Assembly (NCBI GenBank): GCA_937980205.1
Contig: CALJKW010000021.1
Span: forward strand, 1 to 64,000
Source of the DNA: an uncultured Myxococcales bacterium
GTDB lineage: Bacteria > Myxococcota > Myxococcia > Myxococcales > Myxococcaceae
Direction: 5' to 3'
Length of the DNA: 64,000 nucleotides
Position numbers and translations under genes: made by a program. Shown piece after piece: positions 51,948 to 60,232 of this stretch (within the stretch, counting starts at the first letter, position 1; every line of letters starts with the position of its first letter). The notes beneath the pieces are model-generated. The model saw only the letters and a program-made list of their open reading frames with translations, did no database searches and was not told the origin of the DNA.

Positions 51948-53423
51948 TTGGTCGAGCAATTCTTCGCATCGCTGTCCAAGCGACAGACGATGCTCTTGTT
52001 GACCGCCGTCACCTTCGGCGGGAACGAGTCCGTCGACGCCTTCGAGCACCTGCCCGACGAAGAGCGGGAGATCTTGAAGCACCGCGCGAAGGGGCTGCTC
52101 GAGATCCCGCGGGACAAGCGCATTCCCGTGCTCGTCTCGGAGATCAAGCGGCTCATCACCGCGCGCCGCAGGCAGCTCGGCTCGGCGGACCCCGAGCGCC
52201 TCGCGAAGGTGCTCTCGGGCGAGCGCGCCGCGCTGATCGAGGTGATCCTGAAGGCGCTGCCGGCGACGCTCGCGGACGCGGTGCGGAAGGACCTGCCGCC
52301 CCGGCCGCCGGTGAAGCTCAAGCGAGAGGTGCGGCAGGACATCCTGTCGATCGTCCGCTGGAAGCTCGAAGACGCCGTCAACGCCGCGGCGCCGAAGGTC
52401 GGCCTGTTCAAGTTCAGCGATCTGCTCACGCTGCAGCAGCGCGAGCTGCTCACCATCTGCGATCGCATGGGCGCCCGCGCGCTCGCGACCGCGTTCGCCG
52501 GCCTGCCCGACGAAGAGGCGCAGAAGCTGTTCAGCGCGCTGCCGCCGGACCAGAAGTCGCTCGCGCAGCGGGCGAGCGAGGCCGGCAAGTCGCGGAAGCT
52601 GACCGAGGGCGACTCGCGCACCGTGCTCGAGATGTACGGCGGCATGGAGAACCCCTCGGCCGGCATGCGCTCGGCCGGCGCTCAGCGGCTCGCCCGCGCG
52701 TGCCTCGCGCAGAGCCTCGACTTCGCGGTGAAGCTCATCGACCGCCACCCGGGCGAGCTCGGCAAGCTGCTGTCGAAGTGGACGAAGGAAGAGAAGAACC
52801 GGCCGATTCGGGGTGACGGCGGGCGCGGGGACATCGTCGAGCAGATGGAGCGCCTCGCCCAGCGCGGCATCATCGACCGGCCGATGCGGCTGCCTCCGCC
52901 GCCGATGGCGCGGCAGGCGAACCCGCCCGCGATGCCGGGCGGTCAGGTGCTGGCGCCCGTACCGCAGCGCAAGTCGGTGGTGGTGCCGCTGGCGGGCACT
53001 TCGCTGCAGCGCGCGGTGCGGCCCGGCGGGCCCGTGCCGGACGACCGGCTCGGCGCGATGCCGCGCCGGACAGGCCCAAGACCGCGGCGTGACTTCATGG
53101 CCGAGCGGAACGCACGGGCCGCGGGGGCCGCGAGCTCCCGGGCGGTGCGGGGCAACAGCTCGGTAGCGCAGGACCCGCGGGTGAAGGCGACGACGGACCC
53201 GCGGGCGGCGCCGTCGCAGTCGGCGCGCGTGCTGCGGGACGGCAAGCCGATGCAGAAGGGCGACAGCCAGATCCGCCCGGCGCCGGGCGAGAAGCGCAAG
53301 GCCATGACGTCGCCGGCGCTGGTGCCGATTCCGAAGCGCAAGGACCCGAAGGCCTCGGTGAGCACGAGCTTTCACCGGCCCTCGCCGGTGGTGAAGGGCT
53401 CCAAGCCTGGCTCCGACGACTAA
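51948..53423 (+). CDS. FliG-like / SctK-position cytoplasmic protein of the T3SS
   Basis: 491 residues from a TTG at 51948, with GGAGGGG about ten bases upstream. It lies between sctJ and sctL, where fliG sits in flagellar operons and sctK in T3SS operons. The N-terminal ~250 residues are helical armadillo-like repeats with FliG-style boxes: AFEHLPDEEREILKHRAKGL, EVILKALPATLADAVRKDLP and FAGLPDEEAQKLFSALPPDQ. The charged residues that generate torque in FliG are not assured. The C-terminal ~170 residues are Pro/Arg/Ala-rich and disordered. I read it as a FliG-related or SctK-equivalent cytoplasmic-platform component; similarity is by eye and moderate. Confidence 0.55.
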   Translation: MVEQFFASLSKRQTMLLLTAVTFGGNESVDAFEHLPDEEREILKHRAKGLLEIPRDKRIPVLVSEIKRLITARRRQLGSADPERLAKVLSGERAALIEVILKALPATLADAVRKDLPPRPPVKLKREVRQDILSIVRWKLEDAVNAAAPKVGLFKFSDLLTLQQRELLTICDRMGARALATAFAGLPDEEAQKLFSALPPDQKSLAQRASEAGKSRKLTEGDSRTVLEMYGGMENPSAGMRSAGAQRLARACLAQSLDFAVKLIDRHPGELGKLLSKWTKEEKNRPIRGDGGRGDIVEQMERLAQRGIIDRPMRLPPPPMARQANPPAMPGGQVLAPVPQRKSVVVPLAGTSLQRAVRPGGPVPDDRLGAMPRRTGPRPRRDFMAERNARAAGAASSRAVRGNSSVAQDPRVKATTDPRAAPSQSARVLRDGKPMQKGDSQIRPAPGEKRKAMTSPALVPIPKRKDPKASVSTSFHRPSPVVKGSKPGSDD

Positions 53424-53430
53424 TCGGGCC

Positions 53431-53605
53431 AGCCCGATCATTCACCCGGCTCGCTGCTGCGGCCGACGATCTGTCGGCTGCGGCCGGCGCTTCCCCGCTG
53501 CGCTCCTCGACGGGCCGTTCGAGCGCGCCTCCGGTGCTCGCGGCTCCAGCGCTCGCCCTCGTCTGGCAGCTCGTCGGCCACGCGACCCGGGTGAATAATC
53601 GGGCT
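53431..53605. repeat. Intergenic element with 19-bp terminal inverted repeats, upstream of sctL
   Basis: Ends: agcccgatcattcacccgg (53431-53449) and ccgggtgaataatcgggct (53587-53605), complementary with a single mismatch. Inside, ggccgacga...ctg occurs near both ends in inverted orientation, so the whole 175-bp element could fold into a long imperfect hairpin. The interior is GC-rich with no gene. It looks like a REP- or MITE-like element inserted between the FliG-like gene and sctL. Confidence 0.6.
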
Positions 53606-53623
53606 ACACTTCGCAGGCACAGC

Positions 53624-54334
53624 ATGGCCGAAGAGAACGACGACAGGCCGAGGATCATCGGCGCGAAGGTGATTCGCGGCGGCAGCGCTTCGAGCGCGTC
53701 GCTGCCGCCGGTCGACAAGCCGGCGCTGGGGCCTCCGCCGGCGCGGCGCGGGGTCGTCAGCGGCGAGGACTACGAGGCGAAGCAGACCGGCAACAAGATC
53801 ATCGAGGACGCGCAGAAGAAGGCGGCCGAGATCGTCGCGGCGGCCGAGGCGAAGCGCGACGAGGTGTTCGCGAAGGCGGTCGAAGAGGCGAAGGCCGAGA
53901 TCGCGCCGAAGCTGGCCGAAGAGCTGCTGCGCGCGAAGATGCAGGCCGGCGAGCTGATGAAGGAGATGGAGGGTCAGCTCATCGACCTGGCGCTGAAGAT
54001 CTCCGCGAAGATCATCGGCCGCGATCTCGAGCGGGATCCGATGGTGGTGGCGGAGATCGCCGCGACGGCCATCGAGACCGCGCGGGCGTCCAAGGCGATG
54101 GTGCTGCGAGTGAACCCGAAAGACGGCGCGACGCTGCGGGCGGCCAAGCCGAAGCTCATGGAGCTCATCGGCCGCACGGTCGAGGTCTCGATCCGCGATG
54201 ACGCCGACATCGAGGCGGGCGGCTGCGTGATTCAGACCGAGTTCGGCACGATCGACGGTCAGATCAAGACGCAGTACCAGATGCTCGAGAACGTGCTGCG
54301 GCCCGACACGGCGAAGAAGGAAGGGCCCAAGTAG
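53624..54334 (+). CDS. sctL: T3SS stator / ATPase regulator SctL (FliH-like)
   Basis: 236 residues from the ATG at 53624; an upstream in-frame start at 53534 would read through the inverted repeat element. The middle is a long coiled coil rich in Ala/Glu/Lys (IIEDAQKKAAEIVAAAEAKR) and the C-terminus has the SctL/FliH domain: LIDLALKISAKIIGRDLERD and VEVSIRDDADIEAGGCVIQT, ending with a GxIDGQI-type segment. SctL dimers bind the SctN ATPase and connect it to SctQ. Its TAG overlaps the sctN GTG (TAGTG). Confidence 0.92.
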   Translation: MAEENDDRPRIIGAKVIRGGSASSASLPPVDKPALGPPPARRGVVSGEDYEAKQTGNKIIEDAQKKAAEIVAAAEAKRDEVFAKAVEEAKAEIAPKLAEELLRAKMQAGELMKEMEGQLIDLALKISAKIIGRDLERDPMVVAEIAATAIETARASKAMVLRVNPKDGATLRAAKPKLMELIGRTVEVSIRDDADIEAGGCVIQTEFGTIDGQIKTQYQMLENVLRPDTAKKEGPK

Positions 54335-55665
54335 TGAGCGAGCTTCCGCAGATCGACCTGTCGAAGTACCACCGGCTCATCAAAGAGACGCAGACCGTGC
54401 AGGTGCGCGGCCGCGTGACCGAGCTGACCGGCCTGGTGATCAAGGCCGCGGTGCCGAACGTGCGCGTGGGCGAGCTGTGCTGGATCAAGTCTGGCCCGCG
54501 CCGCAGCGTTCGCGCGGAGGTGGTCGGGTTCCAGGGCGAAGAGGTGATGCTGATGCCGCTGGGCGAGCTGTCCGGCATCGGCCCCGATTCGGAGGTGCTG
54601 CCGACGGGGCGCCCGCTGACCATCAAGTGCGGAGACGGCCTGCTCGGGCGCGTGCTCAGCGGCATCGGCGAGCCGATCGACGGCAAGCCGCTGCCCGAAG
54701 AGGGCCTGGTCGACTGGAGCGTCGACCGCGACTGCCCCGACCCGTTCACGCGCATGCGCATCGAGCACCCGCTGCCGCTCGGCGTGCGCTGCATCGACGG
54801 CCTGCTGACCGTCGGGGAAGGGCAGCGCATCGGCCTGTTCGCCGGCTCGGGCGTCGGCAAGTCGACCCTGATGGGGCAGATCGCCCGGAACACCGCCGCC
54901 GAGCTGGTCGTCATCGCGCTGATCGGCGAGCGTGGTCGCGAAGTGCTCGAGTTCGTCGAAGACGCGTTGGGCGAAGAGGGCCTCAAGCGCTCGGTCGTCG
55001 TGTGCGCGACCTCCGACCAGCCGTCGCTGGTGCGTCTGCGCGCGGGCTTCGTGGCGACGGCGATCGCCGAGTACTTCCGCGAGCGCGGGGGCAACGTGCT
55101 GTTCATGCTCGACACGGTGACGCGTCTCGCGCGCGCGCAGCGCGAGATCGGGCTGGCGGTCGGTGAGCCTCCGGCGCGTCAGGGCTACCCGCCGAGCGTG
55201 TTCTCGATGCTGCCGCGCATCCTCGAGCGCACGGGCAACTCGGACAAAGGGAAGTGCACGGCCATCTACACGTGCCTGGTCGCCGGCGGCGACATGGAAG
55301 AGCCGATCGCCGACGAGGTCCGCGGTATTCTCGACGGCCACTTCATCTTGAACCGCGCGCTCGGCGAGCGGAACCAGTGGCCCGCGATGGACGTGCTGGC
55401 CTCGCTGTCTCGCGTGATGAGCCAGATCGCGACGCCGGAGCACAAGAAGGCCGCGGGCAAGCTGCGCGAGACGCTCGCGACCTACGAGAAGCAGCGCGAC
55501 CTGATCCTGCTCGGCGCGTACCAGTACGGCACGGACCCGCGCACCGACTACGCGATCGACAAGTACGACGCGATCATCGACTTCTTGAAGCAGGACACGC
55601 ACTCGAACGTGACGTTCGAGGAGACGGTGCAGCAGCTGATCACCATCTTCGAAGACGCTCAGTAG
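54334..55665 (+). CDS. sctN: T3SS ATPase SctN
   Basis: 443 residues, GTG start overlapping the sctL stop. F1-beta-like fold: Walker A GSGVGKST at 171-178, then LVVIALIGERGREVLEFVED, Walker B VLFMLDTVTRLARAQREIGL and PPSVFSMLPRILERTGN, all strongly conserved in SctN/FliI. The N-terminal segment (VTELTGLVIKAAVPNVRVGE) is the family start. It unfolds and detaches chaperones from substrates at the export gate. Confidence 0.97.
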   Translation: MSELPQIDLSKYHRLIKETQTVQVRGRVTELTGLVIKAAVPNVRVGELCWIKSGPRRSVRAEVVGFQGEEVMLMPLGELSGIGPDSEVLPTGRPLTIKCGDGLLGRVLSGIGEPIDGKPLPEEGLVDWSVDRDCPDPFTRMRIEHPLPLGVRCIDGLLTVGEGQRIGLFAGSGVGKSTLMGQIARNTAAELVVIALIGERGREVLEFVEDALGEEGLKRSVVVCATSDQPSLVRLRAGFVATAIAEYFRERGGNVLFMLDTVTRLARAQREIGLAVGEPPARQGYPPSVFSMLPRILERTGNSDKGKCTAIYTCLVAGGDMEEPIADEVRGILDGHFILNRALGERNQWPAMDVLASLSRVMSQIATPEHKKAAGKLRETLATYEKQRDLILLGAYQYGTDPRTDYAIDKYDAIIDFLKQDTHSNVTFEETVQQLITIFEDAQ

Positions 55666-55689
55666 CCCCTTTGAGGGCGGGAAAAGGGG
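55666..55689 (+). other. Small hairpin between sctN and sctO
   Basis: CCCCTTT (55666-55672) and AAAGGGG (55683-55689) form a perfect 7-bp stem with a ten-base loop directly after the sctN stop. No T tract follows, so it is more likely an mRNA structure than a terminator. Confidence 0.35.
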
Positions 55690-55704
55690 TAGAGTCGGCA
55701 CCGG

Positions 55705-56214
55705 ATGCCGCAGTACCGCCTACAGACCCTGCTCGAGATGCGTGAGCGCGCGGAGGAGGAGGCCAAGCAGGCCTTCTCCGAAGCGATGAAGAACCTCGCC
55801 AAGGAGAAGGACGCCCTGGTGGCGCTCGAGCAGGACCTCGAGGCCCGCAAGGCCGCGCGCAAACAGAAGGTGCAGGAGTTCCTCGCCGACGTGATGAAGA
55901 AGGGCGTGGGCGCGAGCGGCATGGGGCAGATGAACCGCTTCGAAGATCGTCTCAAAGACGAGGAGAAGCAGGTCGCGCTCGAGATCGAGCGGCAGAAAGA
56001 GGCGGTGCGCCAGGCCGAGCAGCTGGTCGAGGTGCGCCGCGCCGAGATGGCCGACGCCGCGAAGGAAAAGAAGGCCATCGAGAAGCACAAGGACAACTGG
56101 AAGAAGGAAGTCCGCAAAGAGCGGCAGGCGCGCGAAGAGCTGACCCAGGAGGAGATCGGCAACACGCTGCACCTGCAGCGGACGATGGCGGCGCAGAAGG
56201 CAGGTAAGGGATGA
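55705..56214 (+). CDS. sctO: T3SS stalk protein SctO (FliJ-like)
   Basis: 169 residues, almost wholly coiled coil. It starts MPQYRLQTLLEMRERAEEEA, the FliJ N-terminal pattern (RLQ.LL..R...E), and continues with heptads (RKQKVQEFLADVMKK, EIERQKEAVRQAEQLVEVRR). SctO/FliJ is a two-helix antiparallel coiled coil that fits in the SctN hexamer and contacts the export gate SctV/FlhA. It overlaps sctP (ATGA at 56211-56214). Confidence 0.9.
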   Translation: MPQYRLQTLLEMRERAEEEAKQAFSEAMKNLAKEKDALVALEQDLEARKAARKQKVQEFLADVMKKGVGASGMGQMNRFEDRLKDEEKQVALEIERQKEAVRQAEQLVEVRRAEMADAAKEKKAIEKHKDNWKKEVRKERQAREELTQEEIGNTLHLQRTMAAQKAGKG

Positions 56215-57212
56215 GCCGCATCGACGACGATCGCGATGCCGAGCGGGTCGCCCAGCGGCGCATTCAGGAGAAGCTCGCGCAGGAAGCGAAGAAGAAAGAC
56301 CGCGCGGCGCAGGACTCGCAGTTCGCGAAGCTCGTCGGCCAGCAGAAAGAGCAGACCCAGCGCACCGAGAAGGACCTGACGGCGCGCTCGGCGATCGCGC
56401 ACCTCATCGAGCACGCCGAGGCCGACGCGAAGAGCGAAGCGGGCATGTCCGAGGCGAAGCAGCACTCGACCGAGGCCGAGTCGCGGGCGTTCAAGAACCG
56501 GCTGGGCGGCAAGGCGCTGGGCGAGAAGGTGATGTCGAACACGCGGGCCGACGGCCAGCGCTCGACCGAGACGAAGCTGAAAGGGGACCAGGGCCGCGCC
56601 GACGCGTCGAACACGCGCAACGCCGACAACGCGGCGTCGGGCAAGACGGCGGCGAGCCGGGCGGCCGACGCGAAGGCGGGCCGCGACGTCCAGACCGACC
56701 GGGCCGAGGCGACCGACAAGGCGAGCGACGCGCACAACGAGGCGGGCGGCGCGCACGGCGAGAAGGGCGATCTGAAGACCGACGCCGACAAGGGCGGCGG
56801 CGGCCAGCAGCAGGGCGGAGGCGGCGGCGAGAAGAAGGGCGGCGACGTGCCGGCGGGGTTCCGGTTCAACCCGGCGCTGATGGCTCCGGTGCCGGTGGCG
56901 CAGAAGAACCAGACGACCGGCTCCGATCGGCTGCGCCGCATCGCGAGCGAGATCGCGCAGAAGATCGTCGAGCGGGTGCGGGTGGGCACGAACGCGCTGG
57001 GCAACGCGGAGTTCCAGATCGACCTGCGCTCGAACGTGCTCTCGGGCCTGTCGGTGAAGGTGTCGGCGAAGAACGGCCGCATCAGCGCGGTGTTCTCGGG
57101 CAGTGACAAGGAAGTGCTGAAGATGCTCGAGGAGCAGGAAGAGGCGCTCAAGGGCGCGCTGCAGAGCCGCGGCCTCATGCTCGAGAAGTACAAGGTCGAG
57201 GCGAAGGCGTGA
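56211..57212 (+). CDS. sctP: T3SS needle-length / switch protein SctP (FliK-like C-terminus)
   Basis: 333 residues, ATG overlapping the sctO stop. The first ~215 residues are highly charged and low complexity, rich in Ala, Asp, Lys, Glu and Gly, ending in a poly-Gly/Gln stretch, as in ruler proteins. The last ~100 residues match the FliK/SctP substrate-switch domain: GNAEFQIDLRSNVLSGLSVK, VSAKNGRISAVFSGSDKEVL and EALKGALQSRGL. It would time the switch in export specificity by acting on SctU. GTGA couples it to sctQ. Confidence 0.85.
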   Translation: MSRIDDDRDAERVAQRRIQEKLAQEAKKKDRAAQDSQFAKLVGQQKEQTQRTEKDLTARSAIAHLIEHAEADAKSEAGMSEAKQHSTEAESRAFKNRLGGKALGEKVMSNTRADGQRSTETKLKGDQGRADASNTRNADNAASGKTAASRAADAKAGRDVQTDRAEATDKASDAHNEAGGAHGEKGDLKTDADKGGGGQQQGGGGGEKKGGDVPAGFRFNPALMAPVPVAQKNQTTGSDRLRRIASEIAQKIVERVRVGTNALGNAEFQIDLRSNVLSGLSVKVSAKNGRISAVFSGSDKEVLKMLEEQEEALKGALQSRGLMLEKYKVEAKA

Positions 57213-58708
57213 GCCCTCCGAATCCGAAGGATCCACGGGCCGGCCTCGGTGACCGGACGATGATGATCCCCACACCGAAGCGGCCGTCGCAGTACGGCGT
57301 GAAGCCCGTTCCGGTGCAGCAGATTCCCAAGAAGGGCAGCGTGCCCGGCAACCTGCCGCCGCCGCCCGAGCCGGCGCCTGCGCCTCCGCCGGGGCGGCCG
57401 TGGAAGCCGTTTCGGTGGGGGAACCTCGAGAAGGTGACGCGCCTGCAGAGCCAGATGGTGCGCCGCCTCGAGTGGATGATGCCGAACGTGACGACGGCGG
57501 GAGAGGTGAGCACGTCGGTCACGAAGCGCCTGCACGAGCTGCTCGAAGAAGAGGTGCACCTCACCGCCGACTACGTGCACGTGGTGCCGACGCGGAACCT
57601 CAGGCGCTACATCGGAGACCCCACGTTCCTCGCGGTGCTCGCGCCCCAGCCGAACAAGACGCGCGGGTTCCTCGAGATCGAGCTGGGCCTCGCGCACGTC
57701 GCGATCGACATGCTGCTCGGCGGGGCCGGCGAGGCCATCTCGCTGCGGCCGCTGACCGACATCGAGGAGGGCGTGATGACCTACGTCATCCTCGAGACGC
57801 TGAAGGCGCTGGCGCCGCAGGTCGACCCGTCGCTGCCGAAGCTGCGGCTCGAGGGCGTGTGCCGGAACTTCGACGAGGCGGTGCAGCTGCTGGGCGACGA
57901 GCAGCACCTGGCGGTCGTGCAGCTCAAGGCCGTGTTCGGGACGCACACCGGCTACCTGCGGGTGTTCGTGCCGCAGGCGGTGCTGAGCCTGGCGAACCCT
58001 CCGGCGGACGCGGCGGTGCGCCGCGCGCGCCGGCAGTCGGATGCGGCTGCGAACATGAAGCGCCTCTCGTCGGTGAAGACCTGGCTGCGGGCGGAGATCG
58101 GCACGGTGCAGATCTCGGCCGCCGAGCTGAAAGAGATTCGCGAGCGGGACGTGGTGCTGGTCGACAACCTCACGGCCCAGCCGCACAAGGGCGAGCCCGG
58201 CACCGCGAAGCTCAAGATCGGCGTCGGCACGAACCACTTCGATGCGGAAGTGATGGTAGAGAACGGCCACTATCAGGCGAAGCTGACGGCGCTGGTGAGC
58301 AGCGACGTGGGCGGGCCCATCGAGGCGGCGGGAGACGACGAGGGTGGCGAGGCGCTTTCCGATGGGGCCGAGGCCGCCGACGAGCCTCAGAAGCTCTCGG
58401 CGGAGGGCGACGAATCGACGAACCCGGGCACCGATCCCCGAGGGAGGCAGAAATTGGACGACACGCTGAAGGGCTCGGAAGGCGCCGAGCTTTTGAACGA
58501 CATTCCGCTGCAGGTCGCGGTGGAGCTCGCGCGTGTTCCCATCACGGCGGAAGAGGTCGTGGCGCTGAAGGTCGGGCAGGTCATCGACCTGAACCGGGTC
58601 GCCGGTGAGCCCATCGACCTGTCGGTGAACGGGAAGATCGTCGCGCGAGGCGAGCTGGTCGAGGTTGACGGAAACCTGGGCGTCCGCGTGCTCTCCCTGG
58701 CCGGGTGA
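57209..58708 (+). CDS. sctQ: T3SS cytoplasmic ring protein SctQ (FliM/FliN-like)
   Basis: 499 residues, GTG start overlapping the sctP stop. After a Pro-rich N-terminus, residues ~90-270 form a middle domain with the FliM-like pattern HVAIDMLLGGAGEAISLRPL followed by TDIEEGVMTYVI. Two SpoA domains follow: a first at about 285-355 (including GTVQISAAELKEIRERDVVL) and, after an acidic linker, the conserved C-terminal one at about 420-497, with LLNDIPLQVAVELARVPITA and VGQVIDLNRVAGEPIDLSVN. It is longer than most SctQ. SctQ forms the cytoplasmic sorting platform. Confidence 0.92.
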   Translation: MSPPNPKDPRAGLGDRTMMIPTPKRPSQYGVKPVPVQQIPKKGSVPGNLPPPPEPAPAPPPGRPWKPFRWGNLEKVTRLQSQMVRRLEWMMPNVTTAGEVSTSVTKRLHELLEEEVHLTADYVHVVPTRNLRRYIGDPTFLAVLAPQPNKTRGFLEIELGLAHVAIDMLLGGAGEAISLRPLTDIEEGVMTYVILETLKALAPQVDPSLPKLRLEGVCRNFDEAVQLLGDEQHLAVVQLKAVFGTHTGYLRVFVPQAVLSLANPPADAAVRRARRQSDAAANMKRLSSVKTWLRAEIGTVQISAAELKEIRERDVVLVDNLTAQPHKGEPGTAKLKIGVGTNHFDAEVMVENGHYQAKLTALVSSDVGGPIEAAGDDEGGEALSDGAEAADEPQKLSAEGDESTNPGTDPRGRQKLDDTLKGSEGAELLNDIPLQVAVELARVPITAEEVVALKVGQVIDLNRVAGEPIDLSVNGKIVARGELVEVDGNLGVRVLSLAG

Positions 58709-58833
58709 CCCCGAAGTCCGATACCCGGCGCGCTGCTTCGTTGTCGCCTCCAGTGCGTGCTCACGGCCAAACGACGGCCGCTCCGCGCGCGCTTCGGCTC
58801 CGCCTCGCATCTCTTGGGTCTCGAACTTCGGGG
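58709..58833. repeat. Intergenic element with inverted ends between sctQ and fliO
   Basis: ccccgaagtccgataccc (58709-58726) and gggtctcgaacttcgggg (58816-58833) pair over 18 bp with two mismatches, about 125 bp apart end to end. The interior is GC-rich without a gene. The design matches that of the element at 53431-53605, although the end sequences differ. It begins at the base after the sctQ stop. Confidence 0.5.
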
Positions 58834-58902
58834 CGGGCCGCGATGACCGCATTGCCGGTCTCTGGCCTGCACTCGGAGGATTGACTACCCTCCGGAGCCG
58901 AA

Positions 58903-59430
58903 ATGACGTTGTTGCTCCTCGCATCACTGCTGGCGGCTGAGCCGGCCACCAATACTCCTGCGCCAGAAGCTCAGAAGGTCGAGCCGGCGCCGGCTCCTGC
59001 GCCTGCGCCAGCGCCGACGGTGGTGCCGCCGATTCCGCCCGCCGACGTGCCGGACGACATCACGAAGGCCGACGAGTCGGTCGGGTTCATGCTGTTCCGC
59101 ACGCTGGTCGTGCTCGGCATGGTGGTGATGATCGCGTACGTGTCGCTCAACTGGGGCCTGCGGAAGGTGCTGGGCCTCAAGCCGGTGTCCGGCGGCGGCG
59201 GCGGTTCGGTGCTCGAGGTGGTCGAGCGCGTGCCGCTCGATCAGCGTCACGCGTTGTTCGTGGTGAAGGCGGCGGGCGAGTACCTGCTGGTGGGCGGCGC
59301 CGACAGCTCGTTGGGCCTCATCTCGAAGCTCGACACCGCCGAGGTCGAGAAGCTGCGCGCGGTGAAGCCACAGCCGCTGCAGCTGTCTCCGTTTCTGCAG
59401 AAGCTCCTGACCCGGAAGGGCACCAAGTGA
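58903..59430 (+). CDS. fliO: FliO-like T3SS assembly protein
   Basis: 175 residues; GGAG lies five bases before the ATG. A signal-like N-terminus and a Pro/Ala linker are followed by one membrane helix (about 62-81) and then SVLEVVERVPLDQRHALFVV and KAAGEYLLVGGADSS, the FliO signature (l.vve..pL.....l.lv...g..lLlG). It ends with a loop and FLQKLLTRK. FliO helps assemble the FliP5Q4R1 core in flagella and is not normally part of non-flagellar T3SS. Its position just before sctR (GTGA overlap at 59427) is the flagellar fliO-fliP order. Confidence 0.85.
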   Translation: MTLLLLASLLAAEPATNTPAPEAQKVEPAPAPAPAPAPTVVPPIPPADVPDDITKADESVGFMLFRTLVVLGMVVMIAYVSLNWGLRKVLGLKPVSGGGGGSVLEVVERVPLDQRHALFVVKAAGEYLLVGGADSSLGLISKLDTAEVEKLRAVKPQPLQLSPFLQKLLTRKGTK

Positions 59431-60224
59431 CGAAGCGCGAGCGCTTCATGTTCCTGCTGTTCACCGCCGCCGCGGCGCTGACGCCGGCGCTGGCGTTCGC
59501 GGCGCGCAAAGGCGGAGGCGAGGACGTCGGCAGCGTCGACCTGAACAGCGACAGCATCTCGAGCCGGCCGCTGGTGCTGATGATCGCGCTCGGCGCGCTC
59601 GGCCTCGCGCCGTTCGTGCTGCTGATGGTGACGAGCTTCGTGAAGATCTCGGTCGTGCTGTCGATCGTGCGCAGCGCGCTCGGCACGCAGCAGATCCCGC
59701 CGACCCAGGTCATCACGGGCCTCGCGATCATCCTGACCGTGTACATCATGTCGCCGGTGGGGGCGGAGATGTACCGGGCGGCGAACCCCGAGAGCTTCAA
59801 GAACAGCGAGGGCCTGCTCTCGCCGAAGACGGTCGATCAGCTGCTGCAGGCGGGGAAGCTCGCGCAAGAGCCGCTGCGGAAGTTCCTGATGAAGAAGGTC
59901 GGCAACAAAGACCGGACGCTCTTCTACTCGCTGGCGCTGAAGATGCGCCCGAACGAGGAGGACAAGAAGGAGATCAAGACCGACGACTTCCTGATCCTCG
60001 TGCCGGCGTTCGTGGTGAGCGAGCTGAAAGAAGCGTTCCAGATCGGCTTCCTGTTGTTCGTACCGTTCATCGTCATCGACATGGTGGTGGCGAACATTCT
60101 GTTGGCGCTCGGCATGAGCATGTTGTCACCGACGACGATCTCGATGCCGTTCAAGCTGTTGCTCTTCGTGCTCGTCGACGGGTGGTACCTGATCGCGAAG
60201 GGCCTGGTCGTCGGATACCTGTGA
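59427..60224 (+). CDS. sctR: T3SS export apparatus protein SctR (FliP-like)
   Basis: 265 residues; the GTG start overlaps the fliO stop. A cleavable signal-like N-terminus (MFLLFTAAAALTPALAFAAR) is a FliP trait, uncommon in SctR. The core has TSFVKISVVLSIVRSALGTQ, then QIPPTQVITGLAIILTVYIM, and late KEAFQIGFLLFVPFIVIDMV with helix breaks, all family markers. SctR forms the pentameric entry gate of the export channel. Start choice: GTG at 59427 gives the signal peptide. Confidence 0.95.
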   Translation: MTKRERFMFLLFTAAAALTPALAFAARKGGGEDVGSVDLNSDSISSRPLVLMIALGALGLAPFVLLMVTSFVKISVVLSIVRSALGTQQIPPTQVITGLAIILTVYIMSPVGAEMYRAANPESFKNSEGLLSPKTVDQLLQAGKLAQEPLRKFLMKKVGNKDRTLFYSLALKMRPNEEDKKEIKTDDFLILVPAFVVSELKEAFQIGFLLFVPFIVIDMVVANILLALGMSMLSPTTISMPFKLLLFVLVDGWYLIAKGLVVGYL

Positions 60225-60232
60225 GGTTCTAA

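Noticed and set aside
50784..53441. An 885-codon minus-strand frame opposite sctI, sctJ and the FliG-like gene
   Set aside because: Shadow of high-GC coding sequence, crossing a strong terminator between sctI and sctJ.
56264..58927. An 887-codon minus-strand frame opposite sctP and sctQ
   Set aside because: Opposite strand has clear FliK-like and SpoA domains in an overlapping operon.
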